Assembly (NCBI GenBank): GCA_019113165.1
Contig: DXHV01000075.1
Span: 1 to 51,530, forward strand
DNA length: 51,530 nt
Source of the DNA: Candidatus Desulfovibrio intestinipullorum
GTDB taxonomy: Bacteria > Desulfobacterota > Desulfovibrionia > Desulfovibrionales > Desulfovibrionaceae
Direction: 5' to 3'
The position numbers and the translations under genes were made by a program. Positions 1 through 7,683 of this stretch are shown piece after piece. The number at the start of each line of letters is the position of its first letter. Within the stretch, counting starts at the first letter, position 1. The notes under the pieces were generated by a model. The model made no database searches. It saw only the letters and a program-made list of their open reading frames with translations, and was not told where the DNA came from.

Positions 1-896
1 CTTTGCCCACATTAACGTATTGAAAATATTAAAATAAGAGGCGAATGACAGCGTGGTCTTCACATATCGTGTTGCAAGGCCACGCCATCTTTTAGCTTTT
101 TGAAAATAGTTTGGTTCTTCCAAAAATCGAGTTGATCTGGGTGTAGGATCCCGTCACTACGGCCTCTCTTGCGCGCCTGTCTGGCCATGAAGCACGACTG
201 GACTCGCGAAGGCCACCAACCCAACTTTTGCAAGGACCAATAGTTTTCCACCATGTGGCGTAACTTATAGAGATATTTGTCATAATCTCTTTGTTCTTTA
301 CGGTTGCTCCTGGGAGGTATAACCGGGATTGCGTTCTGGCTGAGCACGTATTCAACAATGGCATCCGTGTCGTACCCCTTGTCGGCCAGGACATACTGGA
401 GGGCAAGGTCTTCCAACAGCGGAATTCCCTGGGTACAATCAGCCTGATTTCCGGCTGTTATCAAGAATCTGATCGGCATTCCATGCGAGTCTACCGCTAC
501 GTGTATCTTGGTATTTATACCTCCTTTGGTTCTCCCTGCATCCTCGGTTCCCCCAGGAGCACCCATGCCATGCTGATGCACTTTGATGTGGCTGGCATCA
601 ATCATGACCCATTCCAGGTCCGGGCAATCAGTGAGGGTTGCAGCCAGTTTTTCCCAAAAGCCTGCTTTTGCAAGCCTTCGGAATTTCACAAAAATACTGT
701 TCCAATTCCCATAATCTGGAGGGAGATCTCGCCAAGGCGCACCCGAGCGCATGACCCATGTGACAGCGTTGAAAAAGCATCTGTTGTCGCCGGCAGGGCG
801 ACCACGCTTCCCCGTTCTATTGGGGAATAACGGTGCAATCTTGTCCAAAAGTTCATCAGTGATATCATGTCGGTGGTGAGCTTTGACGGCATCCAT
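1..896 (-). pseudogene. IS5-family DDE transposase, disrupted by a small insertion
   Basis: The intact part has the IS5 transposase layout: a GRP-rich N-terminal region with the SGAPWRDLP motif near residues 51-59, then catalytic D100 (VMIDASH), D172 (ADKGYD) and E217 (RHMVEN). Directly after E217-N218 the frame enters foreign sequence. The true C-terminus reappears in another frame at about 1-100 as KLKRWRGLATRYVK, the normal IS5 ending. The gap is exactly the 126-bp element plus an 8-bp duplication (134 bp, a frame change). The 278-residue open frame is therefore a chimera with a wrong tail and is probably inactive. The natural stop lies outside the window. Confidence 0.85.
113..238. mobile_element. 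126-bp MITE inside the IS5 transposase gene
   Basis: The insert has imperfect terminal inverted repeats. The left end reads GGTTCTTCCAAAAATCGAG and the right end, read inward on the other strand, reads GGTCCTTGCAAAAGTTGGG. It is flanked by a perfect 8-bp direct repeat AATAGTTT at 105-112 and 239-246. Deleting the insert and one repeat restores the IS5 reading frame. It has no coding capacity, so it must be mobilised in trans. Ends starting GG with 8-bp target duplications suit the ISL3 family, which is inference. Confidence 0.8.
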
Positions 897-960
897 GCAG
901 AAGACTCCTTAGTGAATCTGTATGGATACAATATCAAAATCACCACCCGAGGGCAAAGTC

Positions 961-1625
961 GAAGTCAGATTGGCTGGTTTTCGATTTTGTCAACACGATC
1001 TAGCATAACGTTCGACAGGTTTCAAAATAAGTAAAGTTCCCTATTGTGCAGGAAATAACTTGATTGTTTGTATCCAAAAGCTCTTGCCTAATCTCAAAGG
1101 CGAAATACTGACGTGAACACAAGAAGAATCAGGCATATTTGGCGTCAGCAATAAAGTCTCGGCAACGTGGCGGGTGGACGGTCTGTTGCCTTGGGCATCA
1201 AGAACGTTTGCGCACAATGGTCTTGAAATCTTTTTTCTGACTGGCAGCACAAAGGGGATTCAGGCAAAGCATGCCTGCCGCTTGGGGATGATTATGAACT
1301 TGCTCGACAGCGCCCGCATGTCGTCTGATAGGAATCAGCTTCCGTCTGCATATGCTCAAGGGTGATCTTGCTGGACTTTGGAGCGTGACGGTCTCCGCCA
1401 TTGTGAACGGACGCTTCCCGGTCCCGGTTGGCATGGCCTTGCGGCGCTCTCGTGCCTTCAAGGCAACGCCAGACCTCTGGCTGTATCTGCAGAAGGCTGT
1501 CGACAGTGGGAAGCGCGGCAAAGGCCTTGGGGACTATGTGGAGTCGGCCCCCTGCCTGCACCGTGCAATCAGCGATGTCCACTTCGGCTGCAGTCCTCCT
1601 GACTCTGCACAGATCCCCGGATACG
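961..1625. other. Intergenic stretch with no recognisable gene
   Basis: About 660 bases lie between the IS5 end and the tRNA-Thr terminator. Open frames of 60-120 codons exist on both strands but overlap one another and resemble no family I know. Composition is intermediate, lower in GC than the core genes. It could hold remnants of DNA inserted next to the 3' end of the tRNA gene, but I see no integrase. Confidence 0.4.
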
Positions 1626-1660
1626 AAAAAAGTCCGCTTCCCCTTGACAAGGAAACGGAC
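1626..1660 (-). terminator. Rho-independent terminator of tRNA-Thr
   Basis: Arms GTCCGCTTCC (1632-1641) and GGAAACGGAC (1651-1660) pair with one G-T or A-C position. The A-run at 1626-1631 becomes a T-run on the minus strand, 17 bases after the tRNA CCA end. Confidence 0.8.
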
Positions 1661-1676
1661 CTTTCTTCGATATGTA

Positions 1677-1752
1677 TGGAGCCAGCTACGGGACTCGAAC
1701 CTGCGACCTGCTGATTACGAATCAGCTGCTCTACCAACTGAGCTAAGCTGGC
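1677..1752 (-). tRNA. tRNA-Thr (anticodon CGT)
   Basis: The cloverleaf is complete on the minus strand. The acceptor is GCCAGCT paired with AGCTGGC, the discriminator is T, and CCA is encoded. The D-arm contains AGCTCAGTTGGTAGAGC. The anticodon stem GCTGA/TCAGC encloses loop TTCGTAA, giving anticodon CGT, which reads the ACG threonine codon. The T-arm has GGTTCGAGTCC. A promoter (1832-1860) and a terminator (1626-1660) frame it, so it is a single-gene unit. Confidence 0.95.
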
Positions 1753-1831
1753 ATCATGATGGCTCCGGCTTGCGCTGCAGCGTGCTGCAGTGTCCGGCAC
1801 TGTTCGGGTCTTCCCGAAGTGCGGAAAGAAT

Positions 1832-1860
1832 TTATTACCCCAAGGTGCCCCGGACGTCAA
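1832..1860 (-). promoter_or_regulatory. Sigma70-type promoter of tRNA-Thr
   Basis: On the minus strand TTGACG (1855-1860) is followed, after exactly 17 bases, by TAATAA (1832-1837). It lies 80 bases upstream of the tRNA 5' end, so a leader is transcribed first. Confidence 0.65.
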
Positions 1861-1987
1861 ATACTTTTTGCGCGTTCGGGCAAATTTTTTTTGCGTCCGT
1901 TCAGATCCCAGGCACCAAGCGTCTGTGTGCGCCCCTGCGAGCCCGGCTGGCGGTGGCGTCCTTTGGAGGTCAGGGGTGTCAGAGAGC

Positions 1988-2365
1988 CTATTCCCCCTTG
2001 CGGGCCACACGGAAGGGGATCCAGTGCAGTTCCTCGCTTTCCTCGCGTGTTGTGCCAATATCCCAGGAAAAGCCCTGCCAGCCCTTCTTCTCGGCAATGG
2101 ACCGGGCCAGGCCCTGGGCATTGATGATGGGGTGACGCTTGAACACGCCGCTCAGCCCGTAGGTCAGGCTGCACACCAGACACTTTCCCGGACGCTTGTG
2201 CAGTTCAAAGGCCAGTTCGACGGAGGTCTCTGTTTCGGAGCGGAGCCTGAGCATGATGGTATAGGCGCCCTCTTCGGCACCGCCAAACAGGGCCTCGAAA
2301 AAGTCGTCTGTCCGTTCCGGGGGAAAGAGACTGTCCAGAAAATCATTGTTCAGCATCGGGTTCAT
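1988..2365 (-). CDS. Small conserved-looking protein of unknown function
   Basis: A 125-residue protein that I do not recognise. It starts MNPMLNNDFLDSLFPPERTD and contains a mixed alpha/beta pattern with IMLRLRSETETSVELAFEL, a KCLVCSLTYGL stretch with two cysteines three residues apart, and an acidic-basic C-terminus. It has no signal peptide or membrane segment, so it is probably cytoplasmic. The start at 2365 was chosen because GGAAGAGG sits just upstream; longer in-frame starts run deeper into gluQ. It overlaps the 3' end of gluQ by 23 bases on the same strand, so the two are likely cotranscribed and translationally coupled. Confidence 0.65.
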   Translation of the reverse strand: MNPMLNNDFLDSLFPPERTDDFFEALFGGAEEGAYTIMLRLRSETETSVELAFELHKRPGKCLVCSLTYGLSGVFKRHPIINAQGLARSIAEKKGWQGFSWDIGTTREESEELHWIPFRVARKGE

Positions 2366-3332
2366 GTCCTCTTCCTTCCAGCCAGTGCATGTCTGCCGTC
2401 GTGAGCCGGTAGTCCTCGCGCCGCAGGGCACTGATGGCAAAAGTTGATATGAGATCGCGAGGATGGACTATTTCCAGCCTGTCTGTCAATCCTGCAATCC
2501 GGGCAAGCAGGCCAATGACCCGGCCGGCCGTCACCCCGCGCATGCGCAAGGCCTCGAGACTCAGGGAGGCCTGCCGCTTGGCCAAGCGCTCGCCATCCGT
2601 GTCGAGCAGCAGGGGAATGTGGCAGTACTGCGGCGCGGCAAAGTCCAGGGCCTCCAGCAGGGCCAGCTGTCTGGCCGTGGAGGGCATGATGTCCCGGCCG
2701 CGCACCACCTGGCTTATGCCCATGAGGCCGTCGTCCAGGCTCACGGCCAGCTGGTAGGAGAAGACCCCGTCCGCCCGGCACAGGACAAAGTCTCCGCCGC
2801 AGTCTTCCAGGCGCACGGCCTGCGGGCCATGGAGACAGTCCGCAAAGTGGTAGGTCGTGCCCTGGGAGGCATAGCGCCAGGAACAGGGCTGCCCCTTCTG
2901 CAGGCGCGCTGCCACCTCTTCCCTGGCAAGATGCCGGCAGGTGCCGGGATAGGCATAGCCCGCATCGCCCAGGTGGGGCGCATGGGCCACCATGAGGTCC
3001 TTGCGGGTGCAGAAGCAGGGATAGGCAAGCCCTGCCTCCTTAAGCCGCTCCAGGGCCTCCCGGTAGAGGTGAAAGCGGTTGGCCTGATGCCAGTCTGCCG
3101 CCTCCTTCTCCGGTGTGGGGCCCTCGTCCCAGTCCAGGCCCAGCCAGCGGATGTCGGACATGAGCATCTGCATGTAGACCACGCTGCTGCGCTCGATGTC
3201 CAGATCCTCCATGCGCAGGACCAGTTCCCCGCCCTGCGAGCGCACGGCAAGCCAGGCCAGCAAAAAGGCCCAGGCATTGCCAAGGTGGGCCATGCCCGTG
3301 GGACTGGGCGCAAGGCGTCCGCGTACTGTCAT
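2343..3332 (-). CDS. gluQ: Glutamyl-Q tRNA(Asp) synthetase (GluQRS)
   Basis: This 329-residue protein starts MTVRGRLAPSPTGMAHLGNA, where HLGN is the HIGH-type motif of class I synthetases. GELVLRMEDLDIERS follows, typical of the glutamyl-tRNA synthetase family. The KMSKS-like segment is LAKRQ near residues 256-260. The putative zinc site is formed by C-x-C (YPCFCTR) with later Tyr/Cys residues (GYAYPGTC). Length is that of a truncated GluRS lacking the anticodon-binding domain, which defines GluQRS. This enzyme adds glutamate to queuosine-34 of tRNA(Asp). The start at 3332 is preceded by GGGGAG; upstream in-frame codons add an unrelated leader. Confidence 0.9.
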   Translation of the reverse strand: MTVRGRLAPSPTGMAHLGNAWAFLLAWLAVRSQGGELVLRMEDLDIERSSVVYMQMLMSDIRWLGLDWDEGPTPEKEAADWHQANRFHLYREALERLKEAGLAYPCFCTRKDLMVAHAPHLGDAGYAYPGTCRHLAREEVAARLQKGQPCSWRYASQGTTYHFADCLHGPQAVRLEDCGGDFVLCRADGVFSYQLAVSLDDGLMGISQVVRGRDIMPSTARQLALLEALDFAAPQYCHIPLLLDTDGERLAKRQASLSLEALRMRGVTAGRVIGLLARIAGLTDRLEIVHPRDLISTFAISALRREDYRLTTADMHWLEGRGHEPDAEQ

Positions 3333-3540
3333 GGAAAAGCTCCCCGGAAAAGAAGTGACGTTGATGGAGGACAGGGCTGTCTGCGGGCTCATGGGCTCAT
3401 GGGCCGCTCCTGCCTTCGGGAACTTCAGGGCATACACTCAAAGGCCCTGTCCTTACAAGGGGGCTGCTCAGGGACGGACAGGGGGTAGACAGGGGGGCGG
3501 ACAGGAAGCAGGACGCCACAGGGCGGGCACAAAGGCCACG

Positions 3541-3571
3541 AAAAAGGGCGCTCCCCCATGGGGAGACGCCC
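3541..3571 (-). terminator. Terminator of the NlpC/P60 gene
   Basis: A GC-rich hairpin (GGGCG with CGCCC, extended by CCCC with GGGG) is followed on the minus strand by TTTTT. It lies about 130 bases beyond the NlpC/P60 stop. The rest of 3333-3697 holds no gene I can support. Confidence 0.65.
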
Positions 3572-3697
3572 GAAATTGGGGTCTGCACGGACTGTCCGGC
3601 ATGATTGCGGAAAGTCCTGCGACGCACGGTGATTTGCTGTCTGTTCCAGACTTGTCCCGGGCCGGCTTTCCGGCCTGCTTTCGGACCGGCTTTAGGC

Positions 3698-4750
3698 TTA
3701 CGAGGCCCTGGACTTTTCCTTTGAGCGGGCGGCACGGGCCTGATCCACGCTCTTCTTGGCCTTGCGCACCTGGATGTGCTTTCTGGTCTTGGCCTGGGCA
3801 GTCTTCTTTTTCTGCACGGCCGAAGTCTTCTTCACGGACCTGGAGGCAGTGACCTTTGATTTGGACTTTGACCTGGCCTTTGCCTTGGAGACTCGAGGCT
3901 TGGCCTTGTCGCTGGAGACCCTGGTCCTGCTCTTGCTCACGGATTTCTTGGAGCTGCGGGTATTGGACGCGACGTACTTCTTGCCGGTCTTCCTGGCCTT
4001 CGTGTACTTCTTGCTCTTGGTATACTTCTTGGACTTGGAAGCCGTGTACTTGCGATTCTTGGACTTGGCGTATTTCTTGGACTTTGTGTACTTCTTGGAC
4101 TTGGAGGCCGTGTACTTGCGGTTCTCGTACTGCTTGTCGAGCTTGCGCACGGCGGCAATGACTTCCTCATTGCGATCGCTCATGTCCACGCGCCTGGCAC
4201 CAATGTAGTTCCTGGCGAAGTAGTCCGTGCTCATGGACTCAATGCGCACGCGCTTGTTCCGGCGCGGGGCATGAATGAACTTGCCGTCACCGATATAGAT
4301 GCCGGTGTGGTAGCCGCCGCGACGGCGGAAGGCCACGATGTCGCCGGCCCGCAGCTGGGACTTGCTGCGTATCCTGTACCCTGTTCTCGACTGCTCGGCT
4401 GCCGTTCTCGGCAGCTTGATACCTGCGCCCTTGTAGGCCCACTGCACAAAGCCCGAACAATCAAAACCGCTCGGCCTGGTGCCACCGAAGACATAGGGCG
4501 TGCCTATGGCCTTGTGCGCCCGCTGAATGACCGTTCTGGTGCCTGCGTGACTTTCAGCCGGCATGTCGGCGTCAAAGGCCATCTGGTCATCAAGGTCGGG
4601 ATTGATCGCTGCATCGTAGGTCTGGCGGAACTTTTCAAACTTGACTACGGTCGGATCGGCCTGGGGCTGAACATCCTTTTTCTTGGAGGCACAGCCGCAG
4701 ACAAGAAGGCATATCAGACCGAGTGCAAGAAGCGTGAATCGGGTCCCCAT
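3698..4750 (-). CDS. NlpC/P60 lipoprotein with long Lys/Arg/Ser-rich tail
   Basis: A 350-residue predicted lipoprotein: a hydrophobic signal ends LLVCGC with the lipidated Cys at 20. The NlpC/P60 peptidase domain spans about residues 72-185. The catalytic Cys98 is in GFDCSGFVQWAY, His148 in GGYHTGIYIGDG, and the third polar residue is probably His160. Such enzymes cut peptide cross-links or stems in peptidoglycan. After residue 195 comes a 150-residue tail built from KYT/KSKK-type repeats and later Ser/Lys/Arg runs, extremely basic. It probably binds anionic wall or nucleic-acid polymers, which is inference. The start at 4750 has GGAG upstream; the longer open frame reads through 15-bp repeats and is unlikely to be translated. 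Confidence 0.85.
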   Translation of the reverse strand: MGTRFTLLALGLICLLVCGCASKKKDVQPQADPTVVKFEKFRQTYDAAINPDLDDQMAFDADMPAESHAGTRTVIQRAHKAIGTPYVFGGTRPSGFDCSGFVQWAYKGAGIKLPRTAAEQSRTGYRIRSKSQLRAGDIVAFRRRGGYHTGIYIGDGKFIHAPRRNKRVRIESMSTDYFARNYIGARRVDMSDRNEEVIAAVRKLDKQYENRKYTASKSKKYTKSKKYAKSKNRKYTASKSKKYTKSKKYTKARKTGKKYVASNTRSSKKSVSKSRTRVSSDKAKPRVSKAKARSKSKSKVTASRSVKKTSAVQKKKTAQAKTRKHIQVRKAKKSVDQARAARSKEKSRAS

Positions 4751-4761
4751 TCTGACTCCAT

Positions 4762-4821
4762 ACGAATTTACGAAACACGAATTTACGAAACACGAATTGA
4801 CGAAACTGGAATTTGCGAAAC
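4762..4821. repeat. Four 15-bp tandem repeats just upstream of the NlpC/P60 start
   Basis: Units ACGAATTTACGAAAC (4762, 4777), ACGAATTGACGAAAC (4792) and TGGAATTTGCGAAAC (4807) lie 11 bases from the start codon, with more degenerate GAAATGAATTG-like sequence to about 4890. The unit length is a multiple of three. Confidence 0.9.
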
Positions 4822-5162
4822 GAATGACAAAATGAACTGTATGATGAACTGAATAAATTGCGAAATGAATTGAGAAATGAATTGCGAATTGCACTTTTGC
4901 GTCTGGTCCTGCCTGGCCCTGGTCCTGAACAAAAAACTGATGCAGGAGAAGGACGGTCGGACGGGAGAGCGCAGGCGTGCGGATGCGGGGGAAACGGTGG
5001 CAAGGACCGTTTTCGGGGAAAAGAAAAAAGACCTCCCCTGCGCCCGGGCAGGGGCGGACATATCGGCAGGGAGGCCTTCCCTGCACATTGGCAGGGATTT
5101 ATACCGTGAAACCAGTCCACTCGTCAAGAGCAAGCCGGCACTTTTGCAGTAGTGCAGCCGGA

Positions 5163-5232
5163 AAATGCCTCTGCATTTTTTCGGGAAACAAAATTTCTCC
5201 AATTTGTAACAGTGAACATTGCAGAGGCATTT
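5163..5232. repeat. 13-bp inverted repeat with 44-base loop downstream of folE2
   Basis: AAATGCCTCTGCA (5163-5175) and TGCAGAGGCATTT (5220-5232) are perfectly complementary. The AT-rich loop follows T6 on the plus side. It begins 11 bases beyond the folE2 stop and may act as a transcript-end structure; it lacks a canonical T-run on the minus strand. Confidence 0.6.
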
Positions 5233-5243
5233 CCCTGTGCCTG

Positions 5244-6020
5244 TCAGCTGAAATTGTATGCTATGCTGGCTGTTGCATTGTGATTGTGGATGGATTCCAT
5301 GCTTTCAACCTGTACTTGAAAGCCGCGCAGATGCGGATGTTCCTTGAGACGCTTGGCCACATTGCGCACCACATCTTCCACAAAGCAGGGATTGGCAAAG
5401 GCGTGTTCCGTCACATACTTCTCGTCTTCGCGCTTCAGTGTCGTGTAGACAGGGCTTGATCCGGAGCTTTCTGCAAGCTCGATAAAGTCTTCCATCCAGC
5501 TGAAGCCGTCCGTGAGCAGGGTCATGTGAATGAGCGTGCGCTGGGAATGCGCCCCCTCGTCGCTGATGGCCTTGGAACAGGGGCACACTGTCATGACCGG
5601 CACGGTGATTTCCATGGTGAACTCGGGCTTCAGGCGCTCGTCAAGCACGCCGGTGAGCACGCAGTCGTAGCTCATGACGCCCATGGCGCCGGACACGGGC
5701 GCCTTCTTGCGGATGGAATAGGGAAAGCGGAAGGTGACCTGGGCGCTGCGCGCTTCGAGGCGCTCGCGGATGCTGGCCAGGAGATCGCGCACTGCACGGT
5801 AGCTGATGCGGCCCTCCCAGTTTTCCAGAGCCTCCACAAAGCGGCTCATGTGCGTGCCCTTGAAGGACGAGGGCAGGTCCACGGTCAGGTCCACCTCGGC
5901 GACGGTGGACTGTTTTTCGTTGGCGCGGTCGCGCACGCACAGGGGCATACGCACGGAGCGTACCCCCACCCTGTCTATGGGTATGGCCACATCTGGCATG
6001 TCTTTCTGAACGTCGAGCAT
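5244..6020 (-). CDS. folE2: GTP cyclohydrolase I type B
   Basis: A 258-residue protein of the FolE2 (COG1469) family. It converts GTP to 7,8-dihydroneopterin triphosphate, the first step of folate and of queuosine/preQ0 synthesis, in the cytoplasm. The family hallmarks are seen: [14 protein letters not shown] near residues 143-156 with the metal/catalytic Cys, EGAHSQRT, and the C-terminal [11 protein letters not shown]. FolE2 enzymes are less zinc-dependent than FolE and are often Zur-regulated; I see no certain Zur box here. Start 6020 gives a normal length for the family, and the extra upstream frame crosses the AT-rich promoter. NikR lies immediately upstream on the same strand. Confidence 0.93.
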   Translation of the reverse strand: MLDVQKDMPDVAIPIDRVGVRSVRMPLCVRDRANEKQSTVAEVDLTVDLPSSFKGTHMSRFVEALENWEGRISYRAVRDLLASIRERLEARSAQVTFRFPYSIRKKAPVSGAMGVMSYDCVLTGVLDERLKPEFTMEITVPVMTVCPCSKAISDEGAHSQRTLIHMTLLTDGFSWMEDFIELAESSGSSPVYTTLKREDEKYVTEHAFANPCFVEDVVRNVAKRLKEHPHLRGFQVQVESMESIHNHNATASIAYNFS

Positions 6021-6100
6021 GAAGGTCCCGTACAGCCTCACAATGTGCAAGGGCTTTATAAAATTAAACAAATATATTGGTTTGAGCAGATATATGTTCT

Positions 6101-6118
6101 TATGCAAATATACGCATA
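6101..6118. promoter_or_regulatory. AT-rich dyad upstream of folE2
   Basis: TATGC (6101-6105) and GCATA (6114-6118) form a dyad with an 8-base spacer, inside the only AT-rich segment (6055-6122) between nikR and folE2. It may be an operator, possibly for a metal regulator such as NikR or Zur. That is inference. Confidence 0.35.
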
Positions 6119-6192
6119 TTGAGATGTAATGCCGCGCAGCCGGACAGGCAAAGGACAAGGCAGTGGATGGAAGCAATGAGTCCGGCCATGGC

Positions 6193-6618
6193 TCAGGCAA
6201 TGGTCCTGCCCGTGGTGGAGGGCACAAAGACCCCGTGCTTGACGCCGTTGCAGGCAATGATGCGATCGGCCAGGCGCTCTATTTCCCGGGCAGGCCCGCG
6301 CAGAACCAGCACTTCCAGGCAGTTGTGGTGATCCAGGTGCACATGCTGGGTTGTGACCACCAGGTCGTGGTGGTCGTGCTGTATGTCCATGAGCCGGCCA
6401 GGCAGGTCCCGGTTGTGGTGATCGTAGACCAGGGTCAGGGTGCCGGCCACGTCGCTGGCCGACTCCTTCCACTCCTCCTCGATGAGGGTCTTGCGGATGA
6501 GATCGCGTATGGCCTCGGAGCGGGACTGATAGCCCCTGCGCTCCACCAGCCTGTCAAAGGGCCTGAGCAGGTCGCTTGGCAGGGAGACGCCCAGACGAAC
6601 CACCTTTTCCTTTTCCAT
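6193..6618 (-). CDS. nikR: Nickel-responsive transcriptional regulator NikR
   Basis: A 141-residue protein. An N-terminal ribbon-helix-helix domain (residues 1-50, [36 protein letters not shown]) binds DNA. The C-terminal ACT-like domain carries the nickel ligands in [12 protein letters not shown] and a further HDHHD. With nickel bound, NikR tetramers repress nickel uptake genes. No nickel transporter is visible in this window, so its targets lie elsewhere or include neighbours. The start [10 protein letters not shown] matches the family length exactly. It follows a methyltransferase gene by 46 bases on the same strand. Confidence 0.95.
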   Translation of the reverse strand: MEKEKVVRLGVSLPSDLLRPFDRLVERRGYQSRSEAIRDLIRKTLIEEEWKESASDVAGTLTLVYDHHNRDLPGRLMDIQHDHHDLVVTTQHVHLDHHNCLEVLVLRGPAREIERLADRIIACNGVKHGVFVPSTTGRTIA

Positions 6619-6664
6619 GCAAATGCTCCCGGCAGGCCCTGCCTCAGGGGGCCCGGCCTGCCCT

Positions 6665-7342
6665 TCAGCGCGTGCGCACCAGTTCCCAGATGGCCACGGT
6701 CACCCTGGTCGCCTGGGCATAGAGGGCGTCCACGTCCTGCACAAGCACCCGGCGGCCCTGCCAGCCAAAGCCCGGCAGAGCCGAGAGAAAGGCCTCGTAG
6801 ACCGTGCGCCCGGGCTCGGCCACCCAGACCCGGCCGCCCTTTTTGAGGACACGGGCCATGCACTGCAGAACAGGGGCCACGAAGCGGCGCTCGTACATGA
6901 TGTCCCCGCCCCAGACAAAGTCCGCGCAGCCTGCCGCCAGGGCCGGCCTGCGCCAGTCCATGGCAAGCCACAGGGGGCTTTCCACCCCGTTGAGGTCGGC
7001 ATTGATGCGGGCATAGTGCAGGGCCTCGGTCTCGTAGTCCACGGCCACCACCCTGGCACCGAAGGAGGCGGCCACCAGGGCCGTGAGCCCTATGCCGCAG
7101 CCGAGATCCAGGCAGGTTTTCCCGCGCAGCTCGTCCGCCCTGTCCGCAAGCCAGGCAGAGAGGACCAGGCTTGAAGGCCACAGTTCCGTCCAGTAGGGAA
7201 TGTGCTCGTCGGCATCGGCCCGGCCGTCGGCCACCATGCCTTCCCAGAGGCTGTCAAAGTCGGACGCACGCCGCAGAATCCAGTCCCTGCCTGCAGCTGT
7301 GACGTGAAGTTCAGGGGTATAGTGATCCAGGGCCTGGGACAT
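6665..7342 (-). CDS. Class I SAM-dependent methyltransferase (METTL21/lysine-methyltransferase-like)
   Basis: A 225-residue protein with the Rossmann methyltransferase core. Motif I is CLDLGCGIGLTALVAASFGA and an acidic residue ends strand 2 (VVAVDYETEAL). DFVWGGDIMYERRFV follows, with ALKKGG-like VLKKGGRVWVAEPGR after it. IPYWTELWPSSLVLSAWL precedes motif I and is typical of the nicotinamide N-methyltransferase/METTL21 group, whose members methylate protein lysines. The substrate is unknown. Start 7342 has GGAG upstream. It is codirectional with nikR and divergent from the AEC transporter. Confidence 0.8.
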   Translation of the reverse strand: MSQALDHYTPELHVTAAGRDWILRRASDFDSLWEGMVADGRADADEHIPYWTELWPSSLVLSAWLADRADELRGKTCLDLGCGIGLTALVAASFGARVVAVDYETEALHYARINADLNGVESPLWLAMDWRRPALAAGCADFVWGGDIMYERRFVAPVLQCMARVLKKGGRVWVAEPGRTVYEAFLSALPGFGWQGRRVLVQDVDALYAQATRVTVAIWELVRTR

Positions 7343-7442
7343 GCAAGAGGGCTCCTTCGTGCCAGTGGTTGTCATGGAAGCCCGGGGCCTTGCGCAATCG
7401 GTCCTTGCGAGATTGGGCCCCTGCAGGAGCCCTGGCCTTGCG

Positions 7443-7485
7443 GGATCTGCGCGATCTGCAGGATGTGCGGGATGTGCATCCTGCA
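7443..7485. repeat. Four 9-bp tandem repeats overlapping a 9-bp dyad, in a divergent intergenic region
   Basis: GGATCTGCG, CGATCTGCA, GGATGTGCG and GGATGTGCA run head to tail from 7443 to 7478. TGCAGGATG (7457-7465) is complementary to CATCCTGCA (7477-7485). It lies between the methyltransferase (start 7342) and the AEC gene (start 7684), so an operator role is possible. The remaining bases of this 341-bp gap show nothing else. Confidence 0.6.
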
Positions 7486-7683
7486 GACATCCGGCCGACG
7501 TCCCTGCTTCCAGTCTGCCTGTCTTCTTGCCAAAAGAAGGCCTTTTTGTCCATATCTTGAGTTTTTGCCCCGACAGGGCTATGGCTTGCCTTCTTTCCGC
7601 CATCAAGACCATCCCGGGGGCTTGTGCCCTCCCCGTTTCGCGCCTGCGCAACGCTTTTGCCCCTTCCCTGACGGAGTCCCTGC

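Larger units (their letters stand above)
1..960 (-). mobile_element. IS5-family insertion sequence, runs off the window start
   Basis: One transposase gene lies between short terminal inverted repeats: CTTTGCCC at 1-8 and GGGCAAAG at 953-960. Removing the 134 bp added by a nested element leaves about 826 bp, close to the usual size of the IS1031-like branch of IS5. The left end coincides with the window start, so its last bases and the target duplication cannot be seen. A contig break at an IS end is a common assembly effect. Confidence 0.8.

Noticed and set aside
961..1752. Genomic island integrated at tRNA-Thr
   Set aside because: No integrase and no duplicated tRNA 3' end can be seen within the window, so the idea cannot be supported.
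4762..4890. CRISPR-like array
   Set aside because: The 15-bp repeats are contiguous with no spacers and no cas genes are present; these are simple tandem repeats.
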